From Cyprinodon diabolis (lineage: Eukaryota; Chordata; Actinopteri; Cyprinodontiformes; Cyprinodontidae), in contig CM060068.1 in NCBI GenBank assembly GCA_030533445.1, forward strand, positions 28,754,510 through 28,818,509: a stretch of 64,000 bases of DNA, read 5' to 3'. The notes beneath the pieces are model-generated. The model was not told the origin of the DNA. It made no database searches and worked only from the letters and a program-made list of their open reading frames with translations. Of this stretch, positions 1 to 12,120 are shown piece by piece. How positions within the stretch are numbered: the first letter of the stretch is position 1; each line of letters starts with the position of its first letter. Made by a program: the position numbers and the translations under genes.

Positions 1-1648
1 TAGTGTTTTGTAGTGGCTGTAAAGTATGAGTAAACACCATCTCACACAGAGGCTTTGCTTCAGAAAAGCTCCTATTACCAAGAAAACAGAAGTCATGCTA
101 TATTTTTTCTGTACTTTGTAGGTAAAAAAATCATAAATAATACATAGAAAATACTTTTCTATTGGGTTCTGTCATTCTTGCATATGGAGCAACACTACTG
201 CTCTGTTCACAAGTCTATTTTGAGCATCAAAAGGCAATCCAACACTTCATCTTGGATTTTTTTTTTGTATGCAAGTCAAATGCGAACACATACAGTGTTA
301 TAACTGGACGCTGTCAGAAAATATCTGAAAGGATTCAAAAAACTAAAAAAATAATTGCCCTGTGATGCACTGAATTAAAGTCAACTCAATATTTACAAGC
401 ACATTCCTTTTTCTCCACCTTTTTGTATATTCCTTTAACTTTTAATCCTTTTTCTTTTAAATAAATTTTTTAAAGGCTTCCAGGTCATGTGACTGACTAT
501 CTAAAAAAAAGATGTTAAGTTAAATTAATATACAAGACTGAAAGGATAATTCTGACTTTTTTTCTTATCTGATTTTAATTTAATTTAAGTTTTTATTAAC
601 GTTCTTAGTGAAGGCAATCATAATTTATTTTCCTTTTCCTTTGTTGTCAGCCTCAAAGGTAACCGTTGTGTGTAGGAGGAGTCAGCCGGCAGACAGACAC
701 TGCCCAGGGTAGAGCTGCTGAAATTGGTTTTCCTGAAATACAGCTTATCGCGGGCAAAGTCAATAGCAAAATCTGATTCAGTAACCTCTATTAAACCTGG
801 GGAAGGCGCCAAGACAGGATTTCAGCACATGTGCGGTAAAATGTAAAACTAATGTCAGGAAATGTAGATGGCACTAAACGACATCTATTTATACAGTTTA
901 TTAGCAAAACAGGTTTAATTAAGGGGTAGATCGTCCTTTAATCATCAACCAAAGGTGCAGTTCATACCTGCTATTCAACCCCCATGCCCAATCAGCTGTA
1001 ACACCTGTGTGATGTGAATCCTTAATTTGTCACTGCCATCTAGAATCAACTAACAACTCTGCAAACAATAAAACACAGCCCAAAATTTGATTCTGCTGCC
1101 TAACATTCGAATACCAACTATAGTAGCAGCAATTCAAAATGGCCTTTCCCAGTCAAAAGCCAGCCGAATGGCAGCAAAATCGCCTCCAACTTCCAGCCAC
1201 TGGCCTTCTCATGGGTGTACATATTTTTTTACTCTGATTCCACCCTTTCACTGAACTACAGGGTCTGACCAGGAGATGACGCTTCTATTTATATCTTAAT
1301 GTCCACAAATCATGAAAGTCAGTAAAAGGGTATTGTAGGAGACTAGCCAAGGACCCATCAAGGAAAGTGGGGAAATTGTGAATGGCTACGACTGTATAAT
1401 GTCACCTATCAGAGGGTCACCTACTTGACACCTAAGATAATAAGAGGTAAATAAGGTGTTAAAAGGTTGCATTGTTCAAAAGGCTAATAACCACACCATA
1501 AACTCCTTTTAGCTACCAGCTGAAGGCTGTTTCACCTTTAAAATGATTCGTCTCCTGATGTTTCAGTTAAATGCGTTTATGTCAATGTAGCACAAGGATG
1601 AGTGGCATCTGACAAATTATAAACATGAACCGGGCATTAAGTTGCTTT
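1..1648. other. Intron sequence of st6gal2 (no exon seen)
   Basis: This lies directly downstream (minus strand) of the donor at 1649-1654, so it should be the intron after the first coding exon. I looked on the minus strand for the continuation of sialylmotif L (a D-S-H-D-A-V-L-R-F-N-like stretch) and did not find it. A short open frame at 618-812 has no recognisable domain. No repeat family was recognised. Confidence 0.5.
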
Positions 1649-1654
1649 ACTCAC

Positions 1655-2609
1655 CAATTTCCTTGCCTAGTCCGGAGCGCAGGATGGCGCCCGCAGAGGT
1701 GACCACTGCACAGCTTTTAAAGTTACTCTTGTTCAGTTGTTTGTTCAGGTGATCCAAGGGATGGGACGGTACAAAGTCAGCCCAGCCAAGAGAAAAGAAG
1801 GGCTCCTCCAATCCATCCACAGTCTTTAGCTGACCCTGGGCTTTCATTTGACACAGTAGTTCTTTTGCACTCTGAGAACCTTTCCGAAGTCCGTTGTAGG
1901 AAACATGATGTTTGTTGGCACTCATGTAGTCTTTCATGGCACGCTGCAGTCGTGGACTCAGCATGCCAGCAGACGCTCTGCCTTTCCACAGCCGCTGAAC
2001 CACAGAGGCAGATTTGGAGAAATAGTAATCTTCCAAATCAGAGGGCTCTCCACCAGTTCTTCCATCTACTGCAGTCCTAATATTTTTTCCTTCATTTTCT
2101 CTACCATCTTCTTCATCCTCACCCCCATGGTATTGAGTGGTACTGTCAAGGTTCTGGTAAATTCTCTCACGACTCTGGACTGCAGGGTCTGAATTGGACC
2201 CCACATTCTCTGTCCCAAAGGAGGACCAGGCAGCCAGGCTTTGCGGGTCCAGGTAGTCCTGGTGATTTGCTTCCTGACTACCGTAAGGGCTCTGGCTTAC
2301 CTCCATGCTGGTGTCAGAGGGTATGGAGCTGGTGGAAGGTTCTGGTCCTGGCTTGTTTCTGAGATATGTTGTAGTTAACTGCAAAGCTGGTTTAGGTCTT
2401 AAAGCAAAGATGGCCAGCTGCTGATTGGAGGTTTGTATGGAGGTCAACCGCCTAGTGTCAGGATGCTGGGAGAGTAAAGAGCCAGCAGAGGTCAGAGGCT
2501 CATCCACACGAGCATCCAGGAAGTAGGAGAGAACAGCAAGAAAGACGAGAACCCAGGCCAGCATGGCCACCAACAACAGCCTACGCCACTGCTTCATGCT
2601 GGACTTCAT
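1655..2609 (-). CDS. st6gal2: Beta-galactoside alpha-2,6-sialyltransferase 2, first coding exon (partial gene)
   Basis: Type II Golgi glycosyltransferase that transfers sialic acid in alpha-2,6 linkage to galactose of N-acetyllactosamine-type glycans. The exon encodes 318 full codons plus one base. Residues 1-10 form a short basic cytosolic tail (MKSSMKQWRR), residues 11-32 a hydrophobic signal anchor, and about 35-200 a low-complexity Ser/Thr/acidic stem. The catalytic domain begins with the conserved block RLWKGRASAGMLSPRLQRAM and the exon ends inside sialylmotif L (SCAVVTSAGAIL). ST6GAL2 has the same tail, the same MKDY-x-x-ANKH block and a split codon at the same place. The ATG at 2609 is chosen because it has G at -3, it matches the family N-terminus, and the frame upstream has no other ATG before an in-frame TAG at 2654-2652. 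The GTGAGT donor is at 1654-1649. The remaining catalytic exons lie outside the window. Whether this is the a or b paralogue cannot be told. Confidence 0.9.
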
Positions 2610-2695
2610 ACCCTCTTGCTCACATAGACACCAGTCTTGCTGGTCCACCACCTAAGCCAACAGTCAGGACTTAGTCCAGAGATGAGCAGGATGGC
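1655..2695 (-). other. st6gal2: st6gal2 exon containing the start codon (5' UTR plus coding)
   Basis: Exon limits are predicted from splice sites. The acceptor is a pyrimidine-rich stretch ending TTTTACAG with its AG at 2697-2696, and the donor is GTGAGT at 1654-1649. The 86-nt leader part (2695-2610) contains an ATG immediately followed by TGA at 2625-2620, ten bases before the main start. The acceptor position is inferred from sequence only. Confidence 0.65.
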
Positions 2696-2776
2696 CTGTA
2701 AAACAAACATCAAAGTTACTGCTCCATGGTGTAGGGAAACGTGTGGACAGTTACAGTGGAGATGTTAAACACTCAC

Positions 2777-2840
2777 CTGAGCTGGTGCCTTTATTTCTTC
2801 CTACCCATGCGCCTGTTTTGTGTCCATTACAAACAGGACC
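2777..2840 (-). other. st6gal2: Predicted 64-bp noncoding 5' UTR exon of st6gal2
   Basis: On the minus strand a good acceptor (TCCTCTCCTTAG, AG at 2842-2841) is followed 64 bases later by CAG and a GTGAGT donor (2776-2771). The implied intron to the next exon is 81 bp (2776-2696), a common size for short fish introns. The exon contains two short upstream ORFs: ATG at 2827 ending at TAG 2801 (8 codons), and ATG at 2808 ending at TAA 2791 (5 codons). No transcript evidence is available to me, so the exon rests on the paired splice signals. Confidence 0.5.
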
Positions 2841-4368
2841 CTAAGGAGAGGATTGGAAACAGTTTGAGTCACAAAAAAAAAGGCATGAGTCTGTAATCAG
2901 AGACGTGATTCACAGTTTCTAGGAAAAACCTGCCTTCAAAGAAGTATTTGATTATGTCACAGTCAACAAGAAGGGGCATTTGTCAAAACTTACAAGCACA
3001 AACCAATCTTTACAGCTTAAATCGCGCTGTGTTTAACTAAATAGGAACTACAGCAATGATTAAGAGGAGCCTCAAGCACAAATTGAAATATTTCCAACAC
3101 ATCCATGACCCCGACTGTTCACTGTGGAGCTGGTGGATGGTTCTGGTTCTGGCTCCACACCAACAGAATTGCTAATTGAATAACATTCCTTTTCAGGTTT
3201 ATAATATGGTTTACCAAGCTTCCAACAACATTCTTTTGTGGCAGGGTTAGGTTAAAACTACTGATAGACTTAATGCAGCGAAGTGGTGGAAGCATTCATA
3301 CCTTTAAACTAATGCCCACTTTTCCCTACACACAACTGGGACAGTAAGCCCTGTTCTAACCGCAGGAGGACCAGGAACAAAAAAAAAAAAAAAAAAAGTG
3401 AAAGCCACTCATCTGACCAACTCCCAAGATCCCAATCATCACTTAGATGAGCCACAAGCTCAATATATTGAGCAGCAAACCTCATCTTACAGGAATCCAA
3501 AGCCTTACCAGCCACATCTAACCGCAGGTTACCAGGCAAAATAATATATACCCAGATGACTCGTCTGTGGCTGTACATCCTCAGTAACCCATAAAGATGC
3601 TTTCAAATAGGATATTTTTTTTAGATTAAATTAAATGTTATTTTAAAACAAAAATATAACTCTCCAAATATTTTCAAAAGATTTAATTTGATGAGGGTAA
3701 AGAACCTATTTGAACCAACTTGGTGCACTAACCGATCACCCTATGAACATAATTTGTTGCAACTGAACCACAATTAATTATTTTTTTTTTATCAAATGTA
3801 GCATCAGCACAGAACCTTCATTTAGTTATTTTTGTCATTTGAAAGTGACATTTTCGTGGGTTAAACTATTTTTATATCCCAAGCTGCTTGACATCTTTCA
3901 GAAGAATCCTGTAGACAGCAAAATTAATTAAGTCTTTCTGGAACTGAAGCAGCCCCTGTTTTTATATATTTTGACTTGAGTGTAAATATAATGAATAGAA
4001 ATAGAATATATTGAATGATATTTTGAATATATTAAATTAAAAGTGAATATTTTGAATGATATTCTGAATTTAACTTGGAATATACTGGATAAAATTCAGA
4101 TTATATTGAATGAAACTTTGCGAGCTTGAAGAAATTAATGGTAATGTCATTTCAAAAGATGACTGAATACATCAATGCCAGCAGGCCAACTCACACATTT
4201 TGGCTTTTTGAAGGCTGTCATACTGCTCTCAAAAGTTCAAATGAATTCATTTATTTTAATTTAAAATTAGTGTATTATTAATAAACCCAATCAATGTATA
4301 AATAAAAGCATTTTATATATATTGCCCATGCACAAACACTTTTATTTTTTTAATACCTCACTGTAGGT
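2841..4368. other. Noncoding, AT-rich
   Basis: Upstream intronic or flanking sequence of st6gal2. It holds a 19-base A run at 3379-3397 and a string of diverged TGAATATATTGAATGATATT-like units at about 3990-4120. An open frame at 3309-3578 (minus) includes the translated A run and shows no domain. I see no gene. Confidence 0.4.
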
Positions 4369-4372
4369 TTAA

Positions 4373-5224
4373 GGGTATAGTGGAGGATGTTCTTTTTCCA
4401 GGTGCATCACCTAAATAAGTGGTCCTCCTAATTGTCAATCATTCTGGTGATAGGTTTCTATAAGGCCTTCCTACGTGTTCGTCCTGTTAGCTATTTTTTT
4501 TATAGGCATTCGCACTTTAAGGCGTGTATGTGTGGTGAGCTACGGTTTCAGACAGTCATTGAAGCTTGCCTTTCTCACCGTGGTTCTTTGAAAATGGCAG
4601 AGAGTCGTAAGAAAAAAAGCGCCTACAAAGTCTATGAGAAGAAAAGAAAGGCCTTAGAAGAGAAAAACATGACCAGAGTGTTTTTGGGAGATTCTTTCAA
4701 GTGATGGCGTACACTGAAAGCACAGGTCACGCTTCCCAATGATACCATGTAAAGTTTCTACTCAGTTTCGACAGGTAAAGTTTGGCATGCTATTTTGAGA
4801 AATCCAATTCACATAACTTGTAAAAGTTATCTACCTCTACATTGCAACTTTCCAGGGAAGATAAGTTTATGTGTTCTGTAATTTGCATCATAAGTAGTTA
4901 TACAATTGCCACAGATCCTCATTTACCCTGCAAACACGTCCAAGTCTCCACTGCAGCACATACACACACACAAGCAGGTTATAATATTTTTAATGTTCCA
5001 GTAGTCTTATTTGCGGGAAAACTTTTTAAATGTAAATATGGGTGAGATGAGTTCCATCCAAGCGACCGTCTTATTGCGTCCCCGCACCTCCTCAAGGAGA
5101 AATGGGCTCGTGCGTGCTCTCACACGCCTTTAGTAGGCGTTCCTTCACGGGAGGGGGTGCATGGTTGTGCAAGTGCATTTTTTTTTTAAGTAGAGAGGGC
5201 AGGTCTTTTTAAAAAATGGCTTTA
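4373..5224 (+). mobile_element. TTAA-flanked TIR DNA transposon, copy 1 (Kolobok- or piggyBac-type target)
   Basis: The left end is TTAA (4369-4372) followed by GGGTATAGTGGAGGAT. The same terminal motif, flanked by TTAA, ends the second copy at 36792-37341. The two copies align over about 340 bases at the left (the CACCTAAATAAGTGG region and the KVYEKKRK coding stretch). They align again at 5095-5197, around GAGAAATGGGCTCGTGCGTG. The right terminus here is degraded, so its end is approximate. TTAA target duplication is known for piggyBac and Kolobok; I cannot decide between them. The middle (about 4745-5040) is absent from copy 2. Confidence 0.65.
4594..4704 (+). pseudogene. Conserved lysine-rich peptide ORF inside TTAA-flanked element, copy 1
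   Basis: ATG at 4594 (A at -3, G at +4) opens a 36-codon frame with the core SAYKVYEKKRKALEEK followed by TRVFLGDSFK. It stops at TGA (4702-4704), but the same frame continues with tgg cgt (Trp-Arg). A CGA-to-TGA change at a CpG would explain the stop. Copy 2 keeps SVYKVYEKKRKASDEA. Conservation between diverged copies suggests this is the N-terminal part of a protein of the autonomous parent. Its function is not known to me; the basic helical look would fit nucleic-acid binding, but that is only an inference. Confidence 0.45.
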
Positions 5225-5229
5225 TTAAG

Positions 5230-8200
5230 AATAGATCCACTTTCAGTTGTCATGTTTCCCAAAATAAACGCACAAGTGTGGCAAACAAACATGGCTTTAA
5301 GAAAAGGTTCCAAAAGTGGTAAAGGCATTACTTTTCATAATTTAGCAAGAGGCTAAGCAACTGATGCCAATTGTGTTCCTGTGGTACAGAATGAGGGAAA
5401 TTAAAAATTCAAATCAAAGACCTGTGCAGCCCAACGCTGCTGCTCCTTCCTCCACATACCATGCCATGTCAGGTCGGTTTTCCCCAATCAAGTGTTTGGA
5501 TGCACACTATTCACATTAAGGATCTGCATAAACTGCCCTTCTTGTTCGGAACACATTTTTATTCAGATGGAGCTGAAGTTCATCACAATATTTCAGTTGG
5601 CTTGTTTACGTAGTGCATTTTTATTCCAATCAGCCCTTCATTAAGAACAATCCATGCAAATACACTTAATGTTTTTTTACTTATTCCTTTTTTAAACATA
5701 ATGGACACAAAACATGTATCCCTTTCCCCCCACGTCTTAAGTATTTCCTAGTGTTTTTAGTTTTATAACAAACAATCTTTCTAAATAAACGAATAGTTTT
5801 AACACAAAAAAGACTAAATAAATTTTCATTTTACTGAATAAAATGCGCTGCACAACAATAAACATTAAAAAGTAACACACATCTACTGGTATCAACGATA
5901 TTTAATTTCCTATTACTGGTTTATCCAGTTCTCACTTATATCATGACGACAAACCAAAATTAATTTTTGCATGTCTGATTACAAAATTCTCCCATTTCCT
6001 TTTTTTTTTTTATGCGTTGCTATTATTTTTTTAAGCAGAAGGTGGTCCAGTGCTTTAGTAAGGTTGTTATTTACACAGCGTCAAAGCAGAACATGACATT
6101 TTGTTTTATTCTCCATTTTGTAGTGAAACTCAAATAATTACTAATAAACATTATCGTCTGAATAGCTTTCTTCTAACATGTCTGACAATACTCTTCTACA
6201 CAATGTTTTAGACGGATTGTGGGAAACACACAACAGATAAGGTAAATAAATGAAGCATTAAATTGCCTCAGATCTGCGGGCTACAATTCTCTCAAGCGCA
6301 TGTTATTATGAGTTTTGGTCTCTTAATGCTTGAATGTTTTTGTTAACAGAAAGAGAGAGAGACAGAGAGGAGTAGAGAAGAGTAGATCATGAGAGTGCTA
6401 AACCTCCTCCAGTCCTAATTACAGCTTCCTGTCTCTGTAGCCGATGAGTCCTGTGGAGAGCAGCAGTGATCTCAGGTGGCACTGTAGTCTGGCCCCTTTC
6501 CAAACTCTTTTCCAGGCTCTCATTTATGACCGAGCCTCATCATGTTGACCCTGGACTCAAAGAGAGAAAAACAGCAAGGAGCAACTGGGCCAGAGGGAGC
6601 GGTAACAGTATGGGAGAAAGAAAATAGTGGACGGGAACTTATGCAAGCCAACTTTCTGTACAAAAGCATATGAATGTGGCTGTGGCTGAATGGTTACATC
6701 TGGTACATACAGATAGAAAAAGTCACTAGTTGATAGCATTTCCTTCAACACTGCATTACATTGTACTGTATTTTTTTTCTTAAACTACTTGCTTCTTCCT
6801 GTTCGACTGGCTTTTCAGCATTTGTCAGCCCATCAAGTTATTTTCAAGTCATCGAGGGTCAGTGTCCTGACACTTTTATTTTTTTCCCTGCTTCAACACA
6901 CCTCAATGGAATAATTAGATGATTACAGCACTCTGGAGAACCGGCAAACTGAGGATGTAATTCAGACATTTGATGCAAGTGTGCTGGACCAAGAAAACAT
7001 TTTATTGGAAGACAATGGTCCTTAAGGACACGAGTTCCCCATCCCTTATTTAGGATTTCCCAGACTGCTAAAAAGCACAGTAATCTTAATGCAAAAAAAA
7101 AGCCTCGAAATGAAGAGAGTACAAATCTAAAAAGATGTACATATCCCTGTCACAATTCTGGCATTTAATACAAAAACCCTGAATCAAACTGATTGAAAAC
7201 AAGAACACTGTTGTTGGAAGTAATGTTTGAGTAGAAGGTACTGTATGTAAGGAAGTGCATCTGCAAATGTGCAGTTATACTAGTTTGAGCATGAACATAC
7301 ATATACACACAATCACAATGTGTGCCACACAAAACGGCCCATTTCACTTCACTTATATTTTACTTTCGTATTTACAGGTTTTAATTTACAGATTAAAAAG
7401 GGTTTAGGTATAAATTAATTAATTGAATAAATATTTTTTTCTGAGTTCCCTCAGTAGAATCTACTCCAGGCTCAAGAAGTCAGAAATGAGGAGTAGTATG
7501 CCAGAATGGAGACTTACATATTGCCTCATACTACATCTTAGAAGTTATGTTTCAGTAAGTTTGTGTGTGTTTAACCCCTCTTTAAGTGTCTTTGTAGGTT
7601 TATTAGGTTCTATTTAACTTTCATCTTTTGTTTTATTGATGAGCTCTGAGTTAGTGTTATCTTTTACTAGTTGATTTATTCAACTTTGTTCTTTGTTGGT
7701 TAAAAAAAAACCCCTTTTTGGTCTTTATTTTTTTGGTCCTGACTGTCTGCTATTAATTGGTTCCTCGCAATATATGATAAAGAGCTTAGGATATGTGAAA
7801 AGCCTTTTTAAATAAACAATTTAAAACAACTACCTAATTTGGAAAGTCTTATAGAAAACTCTACTTTGCCCCCAGAGGCAACCAGCCTTTTTGCACAAAT
7901 CTCAGTAAACTGCAGTGTATCAGTTCAACATGTCTTAACAAAATAGTGATAAAGTATGTAAATGTAAACTGTGGTATTTACCACCATGGAATACCACCAT
8001 TCTCATGAAGAAAAAAAGAAAAAAAAAAGCAAGAGACAAGCCACAAAAAACATAGCTGCCTTGAAGCAACGTTCAGAACAAGCAATTATCCGTTTGCATC
8101 ACTGCTCCAAAGCACCCCAATGGTGCGTGCACCTGGAGGCATGAACTACAGTGCATCCGAGTAGCAAGATGTGCGCTACAGTTACACTTACAGTTATGTG

Positions 8201-9312
8201 CGGCAGTGGCAATTTCTCATTAAGTACAAGGGAGACAAAAACTTCCGATGAATTTTGTAAAATTATTGGTAAAATATGCATAGTCAAACTTTAGAAATGT
8301 AGTCATTGAAATGTAATTAATATACACTAAACTCCCATCTGCTCTGGAGCGTCTATAAGAAATCCATGTTGAGTCTTGGTCTTTTGAGGTAGAGCCCTGA
8401 TTGGACAGAGCACCAAAATACGTCATTTGCAGTGAGGCTAAACCTCTTAGAGGGTCTATGGAGCAGGGTTGGGTCTGGACCAGGGGATGGCTAATTGATG
8501 CTGATTGGCAAACATGCTAAAAGATTTTTGACTGACAGTTGCAAGACAGAAAGAAGGTTTTCCTCATAAGTCCAGAGCAAATGATCATTCACTAAGAACC
8601 GTCATCATGATCTTAAATATTGCCATGGTTTCTGGAGTTTATTATTTCAGAGCACTTCACAAAAGCTATTTTCACATGTTGTAGTAATGTGATTTATGCG
8701 TTTCGACATTTGTTAATATATTACGTGACGTTTGGATTTAATTAACACCATTGAGCCTCCCCTGTTTCAGAGAGCAGCAGCCAGCAATTGGTGTGCAGCA
8801 CAGATGGAAAGAAGGAGGTGGAGAGCGGAGCTACTCTGGTAGAGAAACAACAAAAATGCAAGCGTGGAAAGAAGATGCTGCCAGACATCAACTGGTAACT
8901 AAATGACTTGGCAGCAAAACAAAGGGAGCCTATTGGAAAAAATTTATACAAATAGTGTTGAAATTTCAGGAAAAAGATGGGTGTTTGCAAGTACATAAAC
9001 AGTACATAAAGATTCAAAAGAAATACCAACGTCAGTTTAAAGAAACCTGGAGAGAAAAAACAATTAGACTGGTTTATAAATTTACTTAGTAGATCAGAGG
9101 TTTGACAGAAAAACTTCTCTGAAGGGACAGATTATGGCAGCAAACCTAACCAAAAACAGCTGCTGCTGCCAAAAACTGACTCGCATTGCTTGGTTTCAAT
9201 AGTTACAGGTGATGTGGAAGGAAAAATGTATCATAATATTTATATTCTGCCTAGTAAATGGTATGGATAAGCCTTGGACTTTTGACAGTTTTCTGATTTT
9301 GAAGTGAAATAA
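5230..9312. other. Noncoding stretch, no gene seen
   Basis: AT-rich sequence with A/T homopolymers and a GA-rich patch at 6350-6385. Open frames here are short and without recognisable domains. Some conserved noncoding DNA could be present, but I cannot detect it without alignment. Confidence 0.35.
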
Positions 9313-9318
9313 CTTCAG

Positions 9319-9510
9319 TTACCGTATTTTCACGACCATAAGGCGCACCGTACTAAAAGGCGCAGTCCCAGTGATGTGTGCCATTTCTGTATTTAACACA
9401 CACATAAGGCGCACCGGACTATAGGGCGCGTTTTTTATATACAGGTACATGTCCTCTACTACGTTTAAATACCTCTACTGCGTATTTAAAAATACAGCGG
9501 GAGCAACAAT
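9319..9510. repeat. Interspersed repeat with repeated AAGGCGCACCG motif
   Basis: The motif ATAAGGCGCACCG occurs at about 9351 and again at about 9405, with a partial third unit (AAGGCGCAG) at about 9357-9366 and AGGGCGCG at about 9424. It begins with TTACCGTATTTTCACGACC. I recognise this from fish genomes as a common interspersed repeat of uncertain class. The right boundary is uncertain. Confidence 0.5.
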
Positions 9511-9847
9511 GTGAAGGACTCTTGGTTTAGGTCTATCAATCCGGGCTTGCTCTCCTCCAATCTGTTTTGGGAAAGTAGGGACATTCTGCAAACTGATTGG
9601 GTGAAAGGACAACTTTTGCACATAGGTGTGAGTTATCAAGGAGATTTTGCGTATGCATGGTTTGATAAATCTGAAATAGCTTTTGCATGCACCATTTTTT
9701 ACTTCTGGGGAGCAGTTTTAGTATGCATCCCACACAACCTTTGAGAAATGAGAGCCCTGGTGAGATTAGATTAAGACTGCCTGATAGGCTAATAAAAATT
9801 GCAACACACCACCCTGAAAATGCCAATCCCATCATGGAACAGAATGG

Positions 9848-10860
9848 TTAAGATTAAGCCCTGTATACACCGAATCAGATTTTGCTCCGATTCGACAGAA
9901 AATTGTGTCGGACGAGGTTGTGGGGTTTAGCAGTTGTCGAGATTCGATGGGGATGAACAAACCTGACCCAGTTTTCTGCAAGAGGGCTGGCATAGGTCCA
10001 ACTGAGATAGACCCTAGGTCTATTTTAATCAGATTACGTAGCAATTCAGTGGTAATTTCATGGGTCTGACAGGAAGAGAGGTGCCGTTACAAATTAAAAC
10101 ACAACCGATTTGGGGGAAAATACAAAAAAAAAATAAAAAAAATATGTCAATCACACCTGAAAAGAGTCAGATTTGAAGTCACACAGCAAACATAAAGCAG
10201 GCAGTACTGCACATAAACAATGAATTAGTTTTTTTTTTTTTTAAGTACAAGAAAAGTGATCCTCTTTGAGCCTTGCAAAAACAACTAGGGAAGGTAGAAA
10301 TGCAGCTTATCAATCTCCTTGAGGAAAAAACATTTGAAAAACTTCAGAACAGAAAACACAAAGTAAAATAGTGATCCTATTTTACTTTTTTTCACGGAAA
10401 ATAAAAACATGCAGGTAATCTTAAAAAAAAATTCAGATCTCCTGAGAATTACTTCCCACTGCCTCAATCAGCATATAAACCATCGCACAGCCTTTACTGC
10501 TGTTTTTCTTTTATTTAGTGGTAGTTCCTACTATGTTTAAAATATAGGCATAAAAAGATTCTCTATCTGCTCAGATTTCAGACAGTGTACAGGCTCATTA
10601 AGAGTGGGGCTTTGCTTTATAGCTGAGCCAGTGTTTTTTCTTTTTATTCATTTAATTTTAATAACTATTAATAATCTGTCCAAGTCAATTTGGGGAAGTT
10701 GTATTAATTTGTGTGGCACAGAGACAGAAGAGAAATAAAGTCTGCACAGATCTGCTCATCCAGCGCAGTCTAGGCCTCTCTATACGCAGTCAGTGTGACA
10801 GGAAAAAAGATCGGATTGGAGACTAAAAAGTAATACGCAGCCGGTGTGACCCGGCCTTTA
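9848..10860. repeat. Possible non-autonomous TIR element (weak)
   Basis: The left end AAGCCCTGTATACACCGAAT partly resembles the reverse complement of the right end (AAGGCCGGGTCACACCGGCT). Near the right end, GTGTGACAGGAAAAAAGATC and GTGTGACCCGGCC repeat the same core in direct orientation. Identity between the ends is only about 60%, so this could be two unrelated fragments. Confidence 0.25.
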
Positions 10861-11830
10861 AAGGATATTTAGCTGTTGAAATGGCTCCTCCGAAGACTAA
10901 ATCTGAATCCAACTGAAACTGCATTAAAACTGCTGTTTTCAGGTCTAATCTACCTGAGGTTCAGCTATATTTGGATGCTTGTTGAGTTTTTTGATGTGCA
11001 AAGCTTGCAGACATTCATCAAAACCAGCTGCAACTGCAGCAATTGTTGGTTCTGCAAAAAATGTTCAAAATGGAGCTGAATACAAAAACACTTTCCAATT
11101 AGATATTTCAACAGAAATTAGTCAGTTCTTATGTGTGTTCTTGCTTACACATTATAATCAGGTCTTATTTTGTATTGGTTCATTACACAGAATCCCAGAA
11201 ATATGGTAATGTTTGTAACGTGGCAAAAGTCTCAAACCTTTTAAGTGCTATATTTGCAAGCTACTGTACCATTTTGCTGGCTGTTTCAAATACCCAGGGT
11301 AGTAAATGTTTTTGCAAGAGCTGATGTGTGCTGGAAAAGACATTAAAGTCAGTTTCCCTGGTTGTATATATGTTTTTTTTTTTTCTACTGAAATACAGCC
11401 CCCTGAATCATCCTTCTGAGATCTGGGTCAGACCCACATTCAACACTTGGCAGTTCTGGTAGACAGGCAGACAAGTTATCATCCATTAATCATAACATCA
11501 GATACAATACCTGAAAATCCAACCCAGTCATGAGTCTTCTGGCTTTAAAAAGAAAATCTGTGTCTGCACAGTTTCAGGGGGTTTAAAATAATACATATCT
11601 AATAATGAATGTTGTTTACAATACCAACACATCAAAATCTATATAAAGTTTACCCTGCGTGGCTAAAGTAGCCAGTAGCCAGGAAAGTGACTCAACAATA
11701 ATTGTGGTGTATGTATTTTTTTTACACTTCTCACTCTTTCCTCCCTGGTTACATAATATAATGAGCTTAGGTTAGAGAAGTGTTATGGGGAAACCCAGAC
11801 AGATGTAGAAATAAACCTCTGGATCTCAGC
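10861..11830. other. Noncoding, no gene seen
   Basis: Open frames at 10876-11324 overlap each other in different frames and show no domain or codon pattern. Confidence 0.35.
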
Positions 11831-12120
11831 TAGGGCTGAGCAATTAATTGCAACATAATCACAATTTAACAACAACAACAAAAAAACAACTTTCAAATTC
11901 CAGAGGCTCCAAATTTTGTACATACATTATTACATTTAACAAAAGTTTTCTCACTCCAGCCCTTTAGTTGAGGCTTAGTGGGTTTGCTTCCTCACAGAAG
12001 GAAAGCGAGAGCTGCAGTTAGTACACAAACAAATTCATGCATACAAGCATACTTGTGCACTCTTTCCCCACAAATGATACAGTTCAGTCCTCCATCAATG
12101 GACTGTAAAATATAGCTTTC
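11831..12120 (+). mobile_element. hAT-like MITE fragment (TAGGGCTGRG family), copy 1
   Basis: It starts TAGGGCTGAGCAATTA. The interior block around 11950-12030 (CTTTAGTTG...CTTCTCACA...AGCTGCAGT-like) matches the interior of the complete element at 35259-35569. No matching right terminus or target duplication was found, so this looks like a left-end fragment. The right limit is approximate. Confidence 0.5.

Noticed and set aside
618..812. Minus-strand open frame as a downstream st6gal2 exon
   Set aside because: It shows none of the expected sialylmotif residues and has no fitting acceptor for the open codon phase.
2609..2651. Longer st6gal2 frame starting at 2651
   Set aside because: The codon at 2651 is GTG, not ATG, and is preceded by an in-frame TAG. 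The family N-terminus begins at the ATG at 2609.
3120..3160. TGGAGCTGGTGGATGGTTCT resembling part of the st6gal2 exon (about 2330-2358)
   Set aside because: Only about 30 bases are similar and the flanks do not align; chance or a tiny duplication cannot be separated.
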